Source: Diprion similis
Taxonomy: Eukaryota > Arthropoda > Insecta > Hymenoptera > Diprionidae
Reading direction: 5' to 3'
Length of the DNA stretch: 64,000 nt
Assembly: GCF_021155765.1 (NCBI RefSeq)
Contig: NC_060118.1
Span: forward strand, 7,068,001 to 7,132,000
Shown here in pieces: positions 35,501-49,600 of this stretch. Both the position numbers and the translations under genes were made by a program. The notes under the pieces are model-generated. The model saw nothing but the letters and a program-made list of their open reading frames with translations. It was not told where the DNA came from and ran no database searches. Every line of letters starts with the position of its first letter. The first letter of the stretch is position 1.

Positions 35501-38500
35501 AGAATTGCAATAAAATAAAATTTTAATAATTATGCAATATAATAAAAATTCAGAAATGTCGTGAAATTTATTACACTTAAAAGTTATTCAATATATCCAT
35601 AAAATTACAAAACCACAATGTGCTGTGAAAATGTTCAACGAACATAAGGATTTGAATTTCTTGTCAAAATTGAAAATCCTTTTAGACAATTTGATTGTTT
35701 GTGAGGTAAGTATAAATTCTTTGACGATATCTAAAGTTCATTTTGCCATGAGTTTTTGGTCAAGAGATATAAATATCTGATAAATTTTTATAAGTTCTCT
35801 AATTCCGACATTTTAAAAGAGTCAGCTACAATATTTTAGAAAAATCTATCTGAAACACTAACAGTAAGTTCCAAAGCTTTCCAGTAAAAATCCTCACCAA
35901 GGGCTCTTTTTCCAGAGCCAATTGAAAAAACAATCGTTGGAAGTACTGCAAATTTTTTTTATTCAAAAAGAGAAAACAAATATTCCCATAGTTCATTAAT
36001 CGTAGTTAATTACTGTATAACAATTTTACGATGTATTGCTATAACTGTGGTAACATAGGCATTATGAGATCGTACTATAGAAACGATGTAACATGTTATG
36101 TCAAAAATACGTCCTATTGTCCTTGATTTACAAATGCTGTATATCAATTTTTCCGACGATTCGTTCTTCCCTATATAAAATCACAACAATCTCTGCAGTA
36201 TGACAATTATGATTGCAGGCAATGCAGAGATCGTCACTACCGCCCACGTATAGATAAGGTACAATAATGCACTGTATATTTGACTTACAAGTGATATCGA
36301 GAGTCTCGGTTTCCTCGCTTTTCCCAACGTCGTTGTGGACCTCGCATTTAACGATAGCGTCGTGATCGTGCCTCGTAACGTTGTGTATAATCATCTCTGT
36401 CGTATAATCGCCGATCACCTTTCTCTCGTTGATGTACCACCTGGAAATAAATAATCGTCGTCGAGACGAGGACGACGTTCATTATTTAAAGCTAGCAAGG
36501 ATGGAAGGAAGGAAGGAAGGAAGGAAGGAAAGAAGGATCGAGATAGGGAGGGAGGAAAGCGAGCTAGGGATTGGATTTCTTTGGGTTGGGACGCGTAGAG
36601 AGAAGGAGAGAGAAGAAGAGAGAGAGAGAGAGAGAGAGAGGAAAGATTGAATTTGCAACTCTGGATGATGATATTGATTCCTGATGGAAGAAGTTAAGGT
36701 GTTTGATGTTGTTCTGTGTATGTATCGCTCCGCATCTGAGCGGAGTTCCAATTTCGCCGAGACGTTGCGTCGTCGGTTGTATATCGCGAATCAAAGTAAA
36801 TGCTAAATTCAAGCCAGTCTGAAGGTAAATACACGTGCCGCGTTATAACACACGTCCCGATAAATACTCGATAAGGTACGATTGGTTCATGGGAAAAATT
36901 GGTCGAAGGGGGGGGGGGGGGGAGGTGTGTGCCGGTACTACAATTCTTACCTGTATTCCATGTCTGAAGGATTCGCCTCCGCTCGACATTTGAATCTCAG
37001 CTCAGCACCTTCGACTATTCTACCGTTCTTCGATAATCCTGATCGGATTCTGAGCGAAACTTTTGGCGCGTACCGAACCTGAAATTCAGCGAAATTTATT
37101 CCATGGTGGGATGAACACAAACGGCTGGTTAATTTCTCTAATGATATCTTCTCCACCTTTACACAGAATCGTTGCCGTCTCTCTATCAATTTTGCCCCGA
37201 GGTTAATTGCGGGGACCTAATTTTACTCTAATGAATTCATTCCTTTATCATCCCATTCGATTTGAATTTGGCAAATTTCCGTTACTCCGAATCCTCTCAT
37301 TTAAGATATGCCGTAAGCCTCTCGCTTCAAAGGGTGTTTCGACTGAGAAATTAGTCAAATTTCCTCTACGTAGGACTACTGTTGAGAGTAAACATGTACA
37401 GGATGTTTCCGAGTAAACGCCATAGAATGTTGGGGGTTGCCTACCATTCAGAGGAATAAATATCGGTAAAACAGACCTACCGAGTCACAATGACTTCAGT
37501 CAAGTCATATAATCAGCTTAACTCTCTAACTTTGACTCCGAAAGTCGTTATAAACGACGAAATAACTGCTTGACCAGATCCACACAACTTGGGAACACGG
37601 GCGAAAGACTTTAAACCGATAACTCGGTAGGTCTGTATTACCGATATTTGTTCCCCTCGGTGGTAGGCAACCCAGCATACTGCGGTGTTTACTCGGAAAC
37701 ATTTGTATAGAATCGATTCTATATAAATACATGAAATACAAGTTATTTAACTAAGATAATGGTGTTTAACGATTAACCAGTTTTAGACTGTACGGCAAAT
37801 TCATCCTCGTTACCATAACTTGTTTGTCATGCAGGTATTTTCTAGTCCATACAAATGAAAGTCTCGAAAGTTTGATTTTACCAATTTCTACCTGGAGGAA
37901 ATATTTTTCACCTTATAAACACGCACTTCTTCTCTTTCTTCTTCTTGAAATGCCATTTATAAATTAATGCAACGAATTTTACTAACCTCAACGCGCAGTT
38001 TTACGTTTTGAGGGGTTCGCTCGGCGGCGTTATGACTTTGACAAGTAAAGGTGGTGTTGTCGTGGTCCTTCCTCGGCATGACAGTGAGCACCGACCTGAC
38101 AGTGACGAGAGGTCCTCCTTCATATTTTTCGGTGTGAGTCTTGATCCCCTTGCGAAGAACATTGCCCAGTCCATCGATCCAGGTGATCTGAAACGATATA
38201 ACCAAGAGAATGGCAAATCAGCGGATATTTCATTTACCACGGAATAACTGCAATGCGGAGCATTTTATACATACATTATTATTATATATGTTGCATCCTG
38301 CAACGGTTCAGCGAAATACAGAATTGAACGAGCAATTCAAAACTACGTCAGGGCAACCCTGAGCATAACACGTTTCTGTACATAGAGGTAGATACAGACA
38401 TCGAACATAGCTCCGTAACGTTTTCCCAATAAAACGAGGATTGCGCCGGTGGACCCGATGGCCTCAAACCCGATTGGCTCTTGGCTGTTGGTTCTTCGAA

Positions 38501-41500
38501 TTCCTGTACCTACCCGCGTTACTCTGGACTCATTCTGGACGGTGCAGCATTCCGCGGGTTTACACCCACGGGAAATTATTGTTTGTTCGACCGCAAGAGT
38601 TGTTCCCGGGGATCATCGGAGGGTGAAGTACACAGTGATGGGGTGTTGAGTATAGTATATTTATAGGCATTGCGGCAACTGCCGCAGGTGGACAGTCAAT
38701 TTTCTCTGACAATTCGCGTTGGATCAAGAAGGTTAATCGCAGGAAAAATTTATAGATTTGCTGTTATAATTCAGTCGGGTTTAAACGAAGCATTCAATCT
38801 ATACATAAGTATGATGCCACAAGATATAGCCATTCGAAAATTCATGAAAAGTATGAAGTCATACAAACGAATCGACTTGAAGTTAATTTGAATTCGAGAC
38901 GAAATTTTTCAACCCATGATAAAGAGTCAGTCGGAGTAAATAGTCAATTCCTCGATTTCATCGCAAATGTTTTTTCTGACGAAATTCTATATGCATGATA
39001 CCTGAAATAACGATTTCAAATACTCTGGTATCTTAGTATATTCTTGCTTTTCCAAAAAGAAAGTATCGTTTCCTTTGCTTGGACTCGCTGGTCCTTGCTG
39101 GGATTACATATATACCATGTATGTATAGAGTAGGTATATGTATAACCGTGGAAAATGACGGCGGAAAGTATCGCGAGAGGGATGAAAGTACCCTCTTTTC
39201 GCTTTGATCCGACAGAAGTAACTTTTTCTCCGATATCTCGATACATCCACCTTCTTCAGATATAATATAATGCGTACGTATGTATGGCAGGTCGGTCATT
39301 GATGTAATCCGACGTTTTCTGCGCAGTTCTCTACGTCTATTCTTTCCTATATAAAGACCCTTCTTCTCATTATAATTGGTACAAGTACAACGATATACTT
39401 CAATGGGGTAGAAGTAATAAGGGCTGCGCGTTTCTTGCGGTTAAAAAGGTACATCAGTCGAAGAAATTTTTTTTTCATCTACTATTTTTTCCCGACATCA
39501 ATTCAAAATGGTCATAGAATAAAAATTTCAATAAAAATGAACAACATGTACAGAAACAAACAAACAAAACAAGAATGATATTCATACTGTTTGGAAAATT
39601 CTGAAAGTTTTTCTTAATAAACCAGATACGTTCTGTGCTTCTTCAAGACTGCAGACTATTGTAAAGTCTCCTTTGAACGTAGTGCTGCATTTTTAATTAT
39701 TGTGAAAAAATTTAATCAAGCTTTTCATGTGCACTATACGTATATGTATGTACAATATATATTTATATATATTGTCCGGCAGCCAGGAGGGAGGATTTGT
39801 TATTGGACGTGAAATTGATTGCTATGTAAGCTCATAAAGGGGTTGCAACTGCAGCAGTAGAGGCCAGAGAAAGAGAGATAGATAGATAGCGAAAGAGAGA
39901 GAGAGAGAGAGAGAGCTGCATCAGCATCAGCACCATCAGCACTGCAGCAGCAGCAGCAGCAGCATCCTTATAGGCTGTGCCACAGTATAGAAGACGGAAA
40001 TTTCGCCATAATTGAGTTTCCTGAAATCAAATGATTTCCTGGTGTATATACCCTACCCACCCAAAGAGTAGCGGCTCCGAAATCGATAACCGATAATCAG
40101 TTTCGCTGCAGTGCTAAGACGACGATGAGTTGATAACCGAAATTGCGATCGGATGATACATCGATCGATTGACCTGTCGATCCGAGATCCAATCGGTTCT
40201 TTCCTGCGGTGACTGGCTTTTCAAATTTTCTAAAATTTCACTTTCTGTGTTATCTAAAAAATTCCGCACCTACATTTATAAAATGTTTGGTTAAGACACG
40301 AGAACTTAATTATTTCGTTGATTAAATGAACTATTTGCTTTCATTTGTCTTTCTGCATCGAGTATGCGTGTTTGTTAATCGATTTCTCTTATAAAATTTC
40401 ATCTGTAACCAAATTAATTTCTTTCTACATTTTGCAAAAAGGAAAAAACCAAAAAAAGAAAAATAAGAATAAAATCGAGTCAAAGAATTTGGAAGGTTAT
40501 AATATAGTTTTCAATAAAATTCACACAAGATCGTAGAAAATTTTTAAGAATATTTTTATATCCCTGAAATAATGATAACTTTCATTCTCGATTACTGTTT
40601 TCACGTGAATTGGTCCAAGTACCGTTTCGTTCGAAATTCATTCCAGTGGAGTTTCGAGTAGCGAAAATTCTTACCGGGATATTATTATGGGAATTACATA
40701 ATATTTTGGGAACTCTTTAATTAACTTGGAAGAATTTTCATGCGGAATCGACGAAATATTTCTGCGGATCATTATCAGAGATTTCGAGGAAAATTGGATA
40801 CGGAATTTCGTGGTCTTTTGCTTCCATTGCTACCATAGCAACCCTTGAATTTTTCTACACATAGAGGAATTTATATTGATAATATTCTGCGAAAGAGATG
40901 TTTCGTAACTAGCCAAAGTGAAAGTAGTCGAACAATTAGATATCATTGATTATAATTGATAATTTTCATATCTTCGGTGCCGATGATGATTCGAAAAATT
41001 CCGACAAAAAAAAAAAGAAAAAAAAAAACACTGTATTGTGTAACAAGGATGCAAACTCGGTCTTTTAAGGGGAAAGATCGTTGCCTCCTTGTTGCACGCG
41101 ATTCTTTATACAACAATAGTATCTCGCGCGGTTTTTCACGAAGTACGAAATTGAGGTTAGGACCGCGTAATGGCAAATTTCTTCGCGACTGCGCATGCGC
41201 GCAGTACTAAAATAGACAAGTGAAATGTGATCTTTTCAGTACTCCGCGCATGCGCAAATGCAGACTTACTCTACCGTCATAGAAACGAGTACTTCGTGCA
41301 CAGAAAACATGCATGAAAAAACGCTTAAAGAATAAATTCTGTTAGTATCAGTAAGAATAAGTCGACGTTTAAGCTTCATGAATTTTAGAAACCTGTTCAT
41401 TTCCAGGTTAAACCCAATTCACAACTCGTTGTGGTCGCGCATTCGGCAAAATAAAAAAGAAGAAAATAAAATTAAAAAAAAAAATCCTCTACCCTCCCTG

Positions 41501-41586
41501 CAATCTCCTACCCTGCATTGGCCGGATGGAGCATCGACCTCGGGGTCGCGGTCGAATCAAGGATTAATTTAACAGCCTGTGTATTT

Positions 41587-41634
<48 letters not shown>

Positions 41635-41709
41635 AGAGAGCGTGGTATCACGGTATAAATCTAGATTCCAGATTCTAGAAGATTGCCGGTGCAGTCGGCC
41701 TGGCGATGG

Positions 41710-41748
<39 letters not shown>

Positions 41749-43957
41749 GAGTCGGGCGGATGTGACGGTGTGAAAATCTATTTCCTGACGAATATTCATG
41801 ACGCATCCGATTAAAATGCAGCCAAATTAAGCTGCGGCCGAGCACGAGGGAGCCGCCCTGGGTTAATCCTCTCTTCTTCCTTCATTCCTCAACTCCTCTC
41901 CTCTCTTCTCTTCTCTTATCTCCTCGGCGCGCTTTAATCCTGAAACCCAATTCCAACAAGGAGCCGTTCTGTCATACCGTAGAAGAAGAAGAAGAAGAAG
42001 AAGAAGAAGAAGACAAAGAAGACAAAGAAGAAAAACAAAATTTACGTAGATATACACGACACCTACATACATACATATCTATATGGGCCGTTCCACGCCA
42101 AATCAGTAAACGGTTGACCATGACATTTTCTAATTTCACCAAAGACTTTTCTCACGGTAGTACGACCCATGAAAGGCTTGCAAAAAAAATTTTCAAACTT
42201 TTTCAATCACTCGTCTTTACTCCATAATCTTTTAAACCCATCTCTGAAACACCCAATTTGTTTTTTTATGAAACAAGATGTAAAAAAAAAAAAAAAAAAA
42301 AAAACATTTGGTTCGCCGGAATGAAACATTTTCACGCAAGATTTGTCAGGGTGGGACTTCGTTTATTGTTGTTATTATTATTATTATTATTATTCTTCTT
42401 TTAAATCCTTTTTTCAATTTTTATACCTATGTAAACATTTTTTGGGAGCTTTTCAGGTGTCGTACCAGCGTAGGAAAAATCATTGATGAAATTAGAAAAT
42501 GTTATGGTCAACAGTTTACTGAGTTGGCGTGGAATATCCCATATACATATATACTTACAATAAGGCTGGTATACCTTGAGGAGTAAATACTGAATAAATA
42601 TACATAACGCGGTAAACTTCGGCACCAATTTTGAAAATTCTTCTCGACCAACGGAGTGCGATAACTGAAGAAGAAGAAGAAGAAGAAGAAGAAAAAGAAG
42701 TTAGAAGCGGAAGATGAAGGGGAGGAAAAAACCGCATGCTTCAAAGCGACTATTCCCCCGGTTCTAACAAACTTTCCACTCCTTTGAAGCTTGACTAAAA
42801 ATAATTGGGAACTTTTTCATGGAGGTATATGGAGTATTCCGGCTCGGTTCTACCGCTGCGTGGTAACTTCGATAAGTCTCACATACCTTATATTCAACGG
42901 ATTTTTTTTTTTTATTTTTTTATTTTTTTTTACCTTTTAAGCGATATTTTATACCGATGTGAAACTGTACCTGAATCAATAATCCGTCATATTTCGATTC
43001 ACAGAAGAAACAAAAAAATGAAACGAATGTAAAAAAAAAAAAAAAAAATTCTCACGTATTGTTGCTTATTAATAGGTTAGATATTCGTTAAAACCTTTTT
43101 CGAACGTTCAATCGACAGTGGAATTTTAGTTTTTAAATTGAGAATATTTTTCTGTCACGTGAAACCAGAAGTTCGTTGATTTAATTAAAATTTAATTATT
43201 TAGCCGCAAGTAAACTTGATTTGAAAAGAAAAAAAAAAAAAAAAAAAAGGAAATCCGTCTGATTTAGGATCAAACAAAGTACACACAATGTTATTTATTT
43301 GCTACAAATACTATAGATAGATAATATGTAATTAAACCATACAAAAAGTAATAAAAAAAAATTGATTCGTTGAAGTTTCTTATTTTTATATCGACATGAA
43401 AACGCTGCCTCCCCCCCCCCCCCCCCCCCTCTCCCATTATCGAAATTCGTGGATTACGATCGTGATGTGAGTGTACATGGTGTGCGTAGGAATGCAGCTT
43501 CTTTCTCCAAAAAAGTTTCTCTCTCGGGCTGGACTGGACTTAAGTAAGACGTGTAGCAACGGCGCCAAAATACCCTAGATCGTTGGTGATTAATTGTTGC
43601 GACGTTGAATCTACGTGGGGAAAAAATGAGTGGGACTTTAAATAATTCGGACCAGAACTATACGTGATGGCATAACCGAGCAGGACCACTTTGGCGAGAA
43701 AAATAATTCCCGAACAATAATAGGGATTTTTTTTTTAGACAGTTGGTACACATCTCACTCAAAGGCCTTAACCTCGAAAAAGAAAGGGACGTGACCTAGG
43801 AGTTCTAGGCACACCATGTATACTCGCACCACGATTACGATGGAAAAAAAAAAATAAAGTGAACAGCTACAATCTAGTGGAAAACTGCCGAGCGAATTTT
43901 TACACCGAGTACACCTATCACATTAAAATATGTATACAACATACCTATACCAAATAT

Positions 43958-44022
<65 letters not shown>

Positions 44023-44217
44023 TAATATGTATACATATATCTACAATACATATATGCAGGTATAGGTATGTACTGGGCGCACGTGCCCTTTACGGTCTCA
44101 GGGAGAAAGCTTTTACCTGGGAGCTTTCAGACGGGTTTCTAGGGCGTGCTTAATTAACTAACGTCGTTAATTAGTGTCGGGTTGGGTAGGATGAGGAAAT
44201 GAAGAGAGATAGAAAAC

Positions 44218-44248
<31 letters not shown>

Positions 44249-45675
44249 TGAGAGAGAAGATGCGGCTTCTCGAGGATTTTGTTGCTGCGACAGGTGAATC
44301 GAAGAACGTGCCGCGGGGCATCCCGAGAAAGCCAAACGAAACGAAACGAAACGGAACGGAATTGAACGGAACAGGAGGAACGGGGCGAAAGACGGACGGT
44401 TAACTGCCGATCAGAAGTTATTTTTAAACCAGTTGGTGTAAGTTCCTGCGCGATATGCGGCAATTCGAGAATCGTCTGTAACGGGGCGTCGCGACGCCCT
44501 GAGGCATTTCAGGCTATTCAAAAACGACGATCTTCTTTACCGTTCGCCGGCAACCGCGTTCCGTCGATACCAGAAAGGAATTCTTCCTCCGGGCGGGAAG
44601 AATCCACCCCCCCCTCTTCGCCCTGTCCTCTCCTCCACCCCTCCTGCCACCTTCGTCGTCGTCCTCACCCTGACGTGCAAATATTATCGTTTCACGATCA
44701 CCTCATTCTCGTCCTTTTCATCCTTATTCTCCGCTGTATTCATAGTCAGATAAAACTTATTGTATACTATTCTACATATACATGGGGAGGGAGGGGGGCG
44801 GTAATGAAATAGAGAATTTTTTTTATATGGTACAAAATTATCTTAATTTTCAAATTATGCATCTGCGTTAACGATATGCGCGATTGATCGATTAATCGTA
44901 GACTTTGACCAACTGGTTTTTCAACTCATTCTGGATATTTAAATTTATAAGTATTTTTTTCTCTTTTTCTTTTAATTCAATTTTTTTTGTATTGATTAAC
45001 TGATCGTTTAGACTTTTTAATTTATCTCTTCTTTGTTTTTTTTTCCATTGATAGGCCTGTTTAATGAATGATTTATTTTATTTTTATTGCGTCTTCTAAT
45101 CAGCTTTATCGACTTATCGCTTAGCGATTAATCGATCAATAATCGAACTTTTCGATTTATCGCTTTTTCGACGAATCGATTAATCAGTCCTCTTCAACTG
45201 ACCGTTCCTTTTTTGTTACCTAAACAATTGATCGCATTTTTCGTTTCTTCAATTCAAAGATCATCGTAAATTTGAGTAGATTACTCCATAAATCGTATCT
45301 ATCGTGATTATTGCCAATTGTGATTGGGCGTCATAACGCAAGAAGATCGATATCTGACGTTTTAAAAAATGTAGAGCGACCTCTTAAATTTTTTTTTTTG
45401 ATCTGCCCTTTGGAGTAGGCTCTTAAAACATGAAAAACTAACATTTTGTCACACGAGACTGAAGAAAAAAAAAAAATAGTCAGTTTTTTTACGACACCCT
45501 AGTAATTAGTATACAATTTTTGAATTATTCGTACGAACAGTGAATACTTGATTTCCTGGCACGACTCTATGGGGAAAACTATTTGTGCTTGCACGAAATT
45601 TTTAATATCCCTCGGGAAAGATGAGGACGATGATAGCTTGTGCAGTTTTATTTCTGGTGCAGCCTCCTGTTTGTC

Positions 45676-45715
<40 letters not shown>

Positions 45716-46618
45716 GAGAGAGAGGTTTTCCGGCAGGTATGTTATACGTATACTTTATGTATGTATGTATATATGCAATGCGATCCGATCATTCGTCGTC
45801 TGTACGTTCGCTTATGAGAAAACTTTCAGAGAAACTGGATCAAGGGTTTGCGGTGTCTTGAATATTTCGCAGTACACGATAGACAACTTGTTTATCCGCT
45901 GCATTATTATTCTGTCAGAGATGATATTCTGATACTTTTTTATACATATATATATATATATATATTACATATATATTATGTATAATACCAGGCTAATCGC
46001 GAGCTGATACTTGTAATTTTGCGTTTTTTTTTTTTTTTTTACCTAAATCGAATTAAACATCGTATACGAATTATTATTATTATAAGGTATTATAAACTTT
46101 ACGATGTTCTTTGAATTATTATAAATTTATTATATTATAAGGCGAAAATTTTTTATTTCATTTTTACAAACCGGTAAGATTATATTGATATATTGTTACA
46201 ATTTGTTACAATGATTTTAAACAAATTTATTTGATGTAAAAAAGAATATTTGTGAAAAATTCGTCGATTCGAGAATTAATTTTAAACGAATAAACTACTA
46301 CGCGATTGTAAAGAATTTGACGATCAAACTGTACGTTTTATAGAATGAAATAAAAAATATTCGTATACATATATTTTGATGTTATTGAGTAATCATGTAA
46401 GATTATTATTATTGGTCGATAATTTTAGTCACTAGCTCGTGTGTTTCAAAGTGTTGTTCTTTGTTCCTTCCCCCCCCCCCCTCCCCCCCACTACGACCTA
46501 TAAATTGATAAAGTTTTCTGTACATTATATATAGCTCTAAACCGTTATACGCTAGCTGAAATCAAATTTCACGTAATAAGAAAACTGCATGTGATTATTT
46601 TATTCTAGTAAGCGAATG

Positions 46619-46652
<34 letters not shown>

Positions 46653-49600
46653 CAAGACTGAAAATATCTGTTGTGGTCGGTAATTATATCTCGTTGATAA
46701 GGGGTGGAGGAAGAGGGTTTAATTCCCAACGTGATCTCAGAAAGTAATTATCGGGAAGATATCGAATCGCTCTCTGTATTTTGCATAATTGAATCGCGAG
46801 AAAGGTTGCAGAATTACTCGCGGAAAAGAGGGATCGGATAATGTGATTCGCGATGCGGTTTTGTAATACATATATATACACGTATAATGTACATATGTAT
46901 ACAATATATATATATATTTAAACATTCCTGTGTGCCTGTCTTGGGAAGGGGGGGGGGGGGGGGGGGGAGGTGGGGGTTAAACCTGCAGCTTCCACTGAAA
47001 AATTAATCAAATTTGTTTTCGCATTTGTAACCCTCGGTTTTTAATTAAAATTATGCAAATCCATGATTATATAATGCCTCGAGGGTTCAGGGAGAGTAGA
47101 AAACAGCGCTTTGGGAAACGTACCAGTTTCTGCGATTGAATCATCCAAGGGAAACTTTCAACAAACAACATTCCCATTTTTTGCCACAGTTGGTTTCTTG
47201 GTTTTCAGGCACGCGCGTCACGGGATACGAGACGAGGAAAGAAAGAAAAAGAAGTGAAAAAAAAAAAACAAAAAGAAAACGGAGATATCCGGAAATGATT
47301 GAATAAATTAATAAAAAGAAAATGTCAAAGCTTTCTCTTTCTCTCTCTCTTTTAGTTAGTTTCTATCTATTGTCATCAAAATTAATTTAGTCTTAGGTTA
47401 TTATTAGTTCTCTTTGTTTTTTGTTTCTTATTTATCTTATAATTTACGCCTGTGGTCCTCAGTTAATAATATTCCAGGATCAAATAAACATACTTTCTCG
47501 CTTTCTCCCTCTCTCTCTCTCTCTCTCTGTACGTTTACTTTGAATTTGTGGCTAAGGCTTCGAGGATTAAGAGTATAATCGAATTTCAGCGAGTTTTCGT
47601 ATACCAGCAAGAATTATTTTCGGTTTGTTTTTTTAAATTCATTTTTATTTTTATTATACTGCGAAGGTATCTTTAGTACGTTTTACAAACCCCCGAGAGA
47701 AGAATCTTCTCCAAGGTTTTCTAAAAACGTCGTTTGGATTTCAATCGCGCGATGGCTATGTTTCATCAATATGTTATAAATTAATTATTGATTCACCAAT
47801 TTATCAAAAAACCAGGAGTTTTTTTTAATGCGTTTATTTTGAGTTTTTTTTTTTTTTTTTTATCAAAAACATATAAAGTTTTAAAATTTATTTATTTATT
47901 TATTGCAGAAATAGCACGTGTGAACAAATGGTCGAAATTCGTATTTTTCCACGAAAAAAAAAAAAGATTATCTGTTAATCAATCATGAAAATTCGAATGC
48001 CAATTTTTACACAGACTTAATACACATCAAAGAATTTTACAAAAAAAAATTTCTCTTGTTGTTTATGTTTGTTCACCATTTTGGTACCGCCATTTTAAGT
48101 TTTCGAATTCTGAGTCCAGATTCGGAATCGGTAACCCCAAAGACCGTATAACACAAAGTTTTTTCCAAAATCAAGGAACTTTTGGAATTTACGTTCGCCA
48201 TATTGAATCCGCCATTCAAAATTTTTGAATTTAGAGTCCAGATTCGGAATCAGTGACCCCAAAAGCTCATTTGCATATAATTTCGAGTGAATCGCATGCA
48301 AAGAAAAATATACGCATGAAATTTTCAAGAATGCTTGTTTGTCAAAAATTGATACAAGCTGCATTTTAATAATTCCATTACGAGATACTTGCGAACATTG
48401 AGAGTAATCATTAAATTATAATCTTCCTCTCAGATATAAATATAAAAACTCTACATTTTTTTTGACAATCTAACCAACCTCCTCCAATACGCGTTTCATT
48501 TCTTTTCTTTCGGTACTTCGCGTCGTCGTACGATTGAAGGATAAATCATTTGGATGAATCTCAACATCTGTTGGCTGGTTGTTTATTTCATTAATATTTT
48601 TCTTTTTCATTTTTATCCTTTATTCCTACCATATTCTTTTTCATTTCATTTTAATACGGTAATAATCTCGAGTGCCGCTTTTATCCAGGTTTATTATAAA
48701 GACAATCGGCTTTAATAACCTCGCTTGCTTCCACCCTCGCCTTCTTGTCGCCTTGACAATATTAACGGGAAAAAATATTTCACCGACTCACTTTTCTTCT
48801 CCTTCTTCTTCTTCTTTTTCAACGTGAGGCAATTGAGACCGGAAGACGGGGCGCGACTCTCGAGTCGATTATTATACTACAGGGCAGCAGCAGATTGGCA
48901 GGTACAACAGCCTCCGCCAATGAGAAATAGGGGCGGAATTTTCACCGCGTATTTTCTCAACCCCCTCCGCAGGCGTACCAACCTAACGGTTAAAGTAAAC
49001 TCGTCGCGGTTCCATTCTTCCTTCTGAGAAGTTATATTCTTAGGTCTACAAGACGCCATCCATCCATCCATCCATCCATCCATCCATCCATCCAGCCCGC
49101 CTTTGCAGGACGTGTGCATTATACATGACGGCAGGCACTCGTACAACCCTCCTCGACAGGCCGTGGAAAGATAGAACCTCAAACGAAATTCACCCTGTCT
49201 CGAGGAGAATAAACACCCCCGTAAGGCTAATTAGGAAGGCTGCGCGGGACACCAATTTGCCGAAAAATAACAACCCGTTTAATAGTCGTAATACAAACAT
49301 CCACAAACCAGTAGGCGGTGGCGGCGGTTTTATTCTTCTTACCTACAACGGAAGTTTGGGAAGTTACTCAGCTGCGTACCAGCTAACGATCATCTAACAA
49401 TAAGTAACATTGTCGATGCAGTGTTTCAGAAGGGTTGAAATGAAAAGAAAAGAAAAGAAAAGAAAAGAAAAGAAAAAACGTAACGGCTTCTCGTTTCAAC
49501 TATTATCCTGATGTTTCATTTTGTTTATACTTTTTTCAGAAAGTTGGAATCTTTGATTTGGTACCATTGTATCATCAAAGAAGTTAACCGCGGTTTCACG

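Noticed and set aside
46681..46740. tRNA-like GGTTTAATTCCCAAC segment
   Set aside because: No matching acceptor, D or anticodon stems around it.
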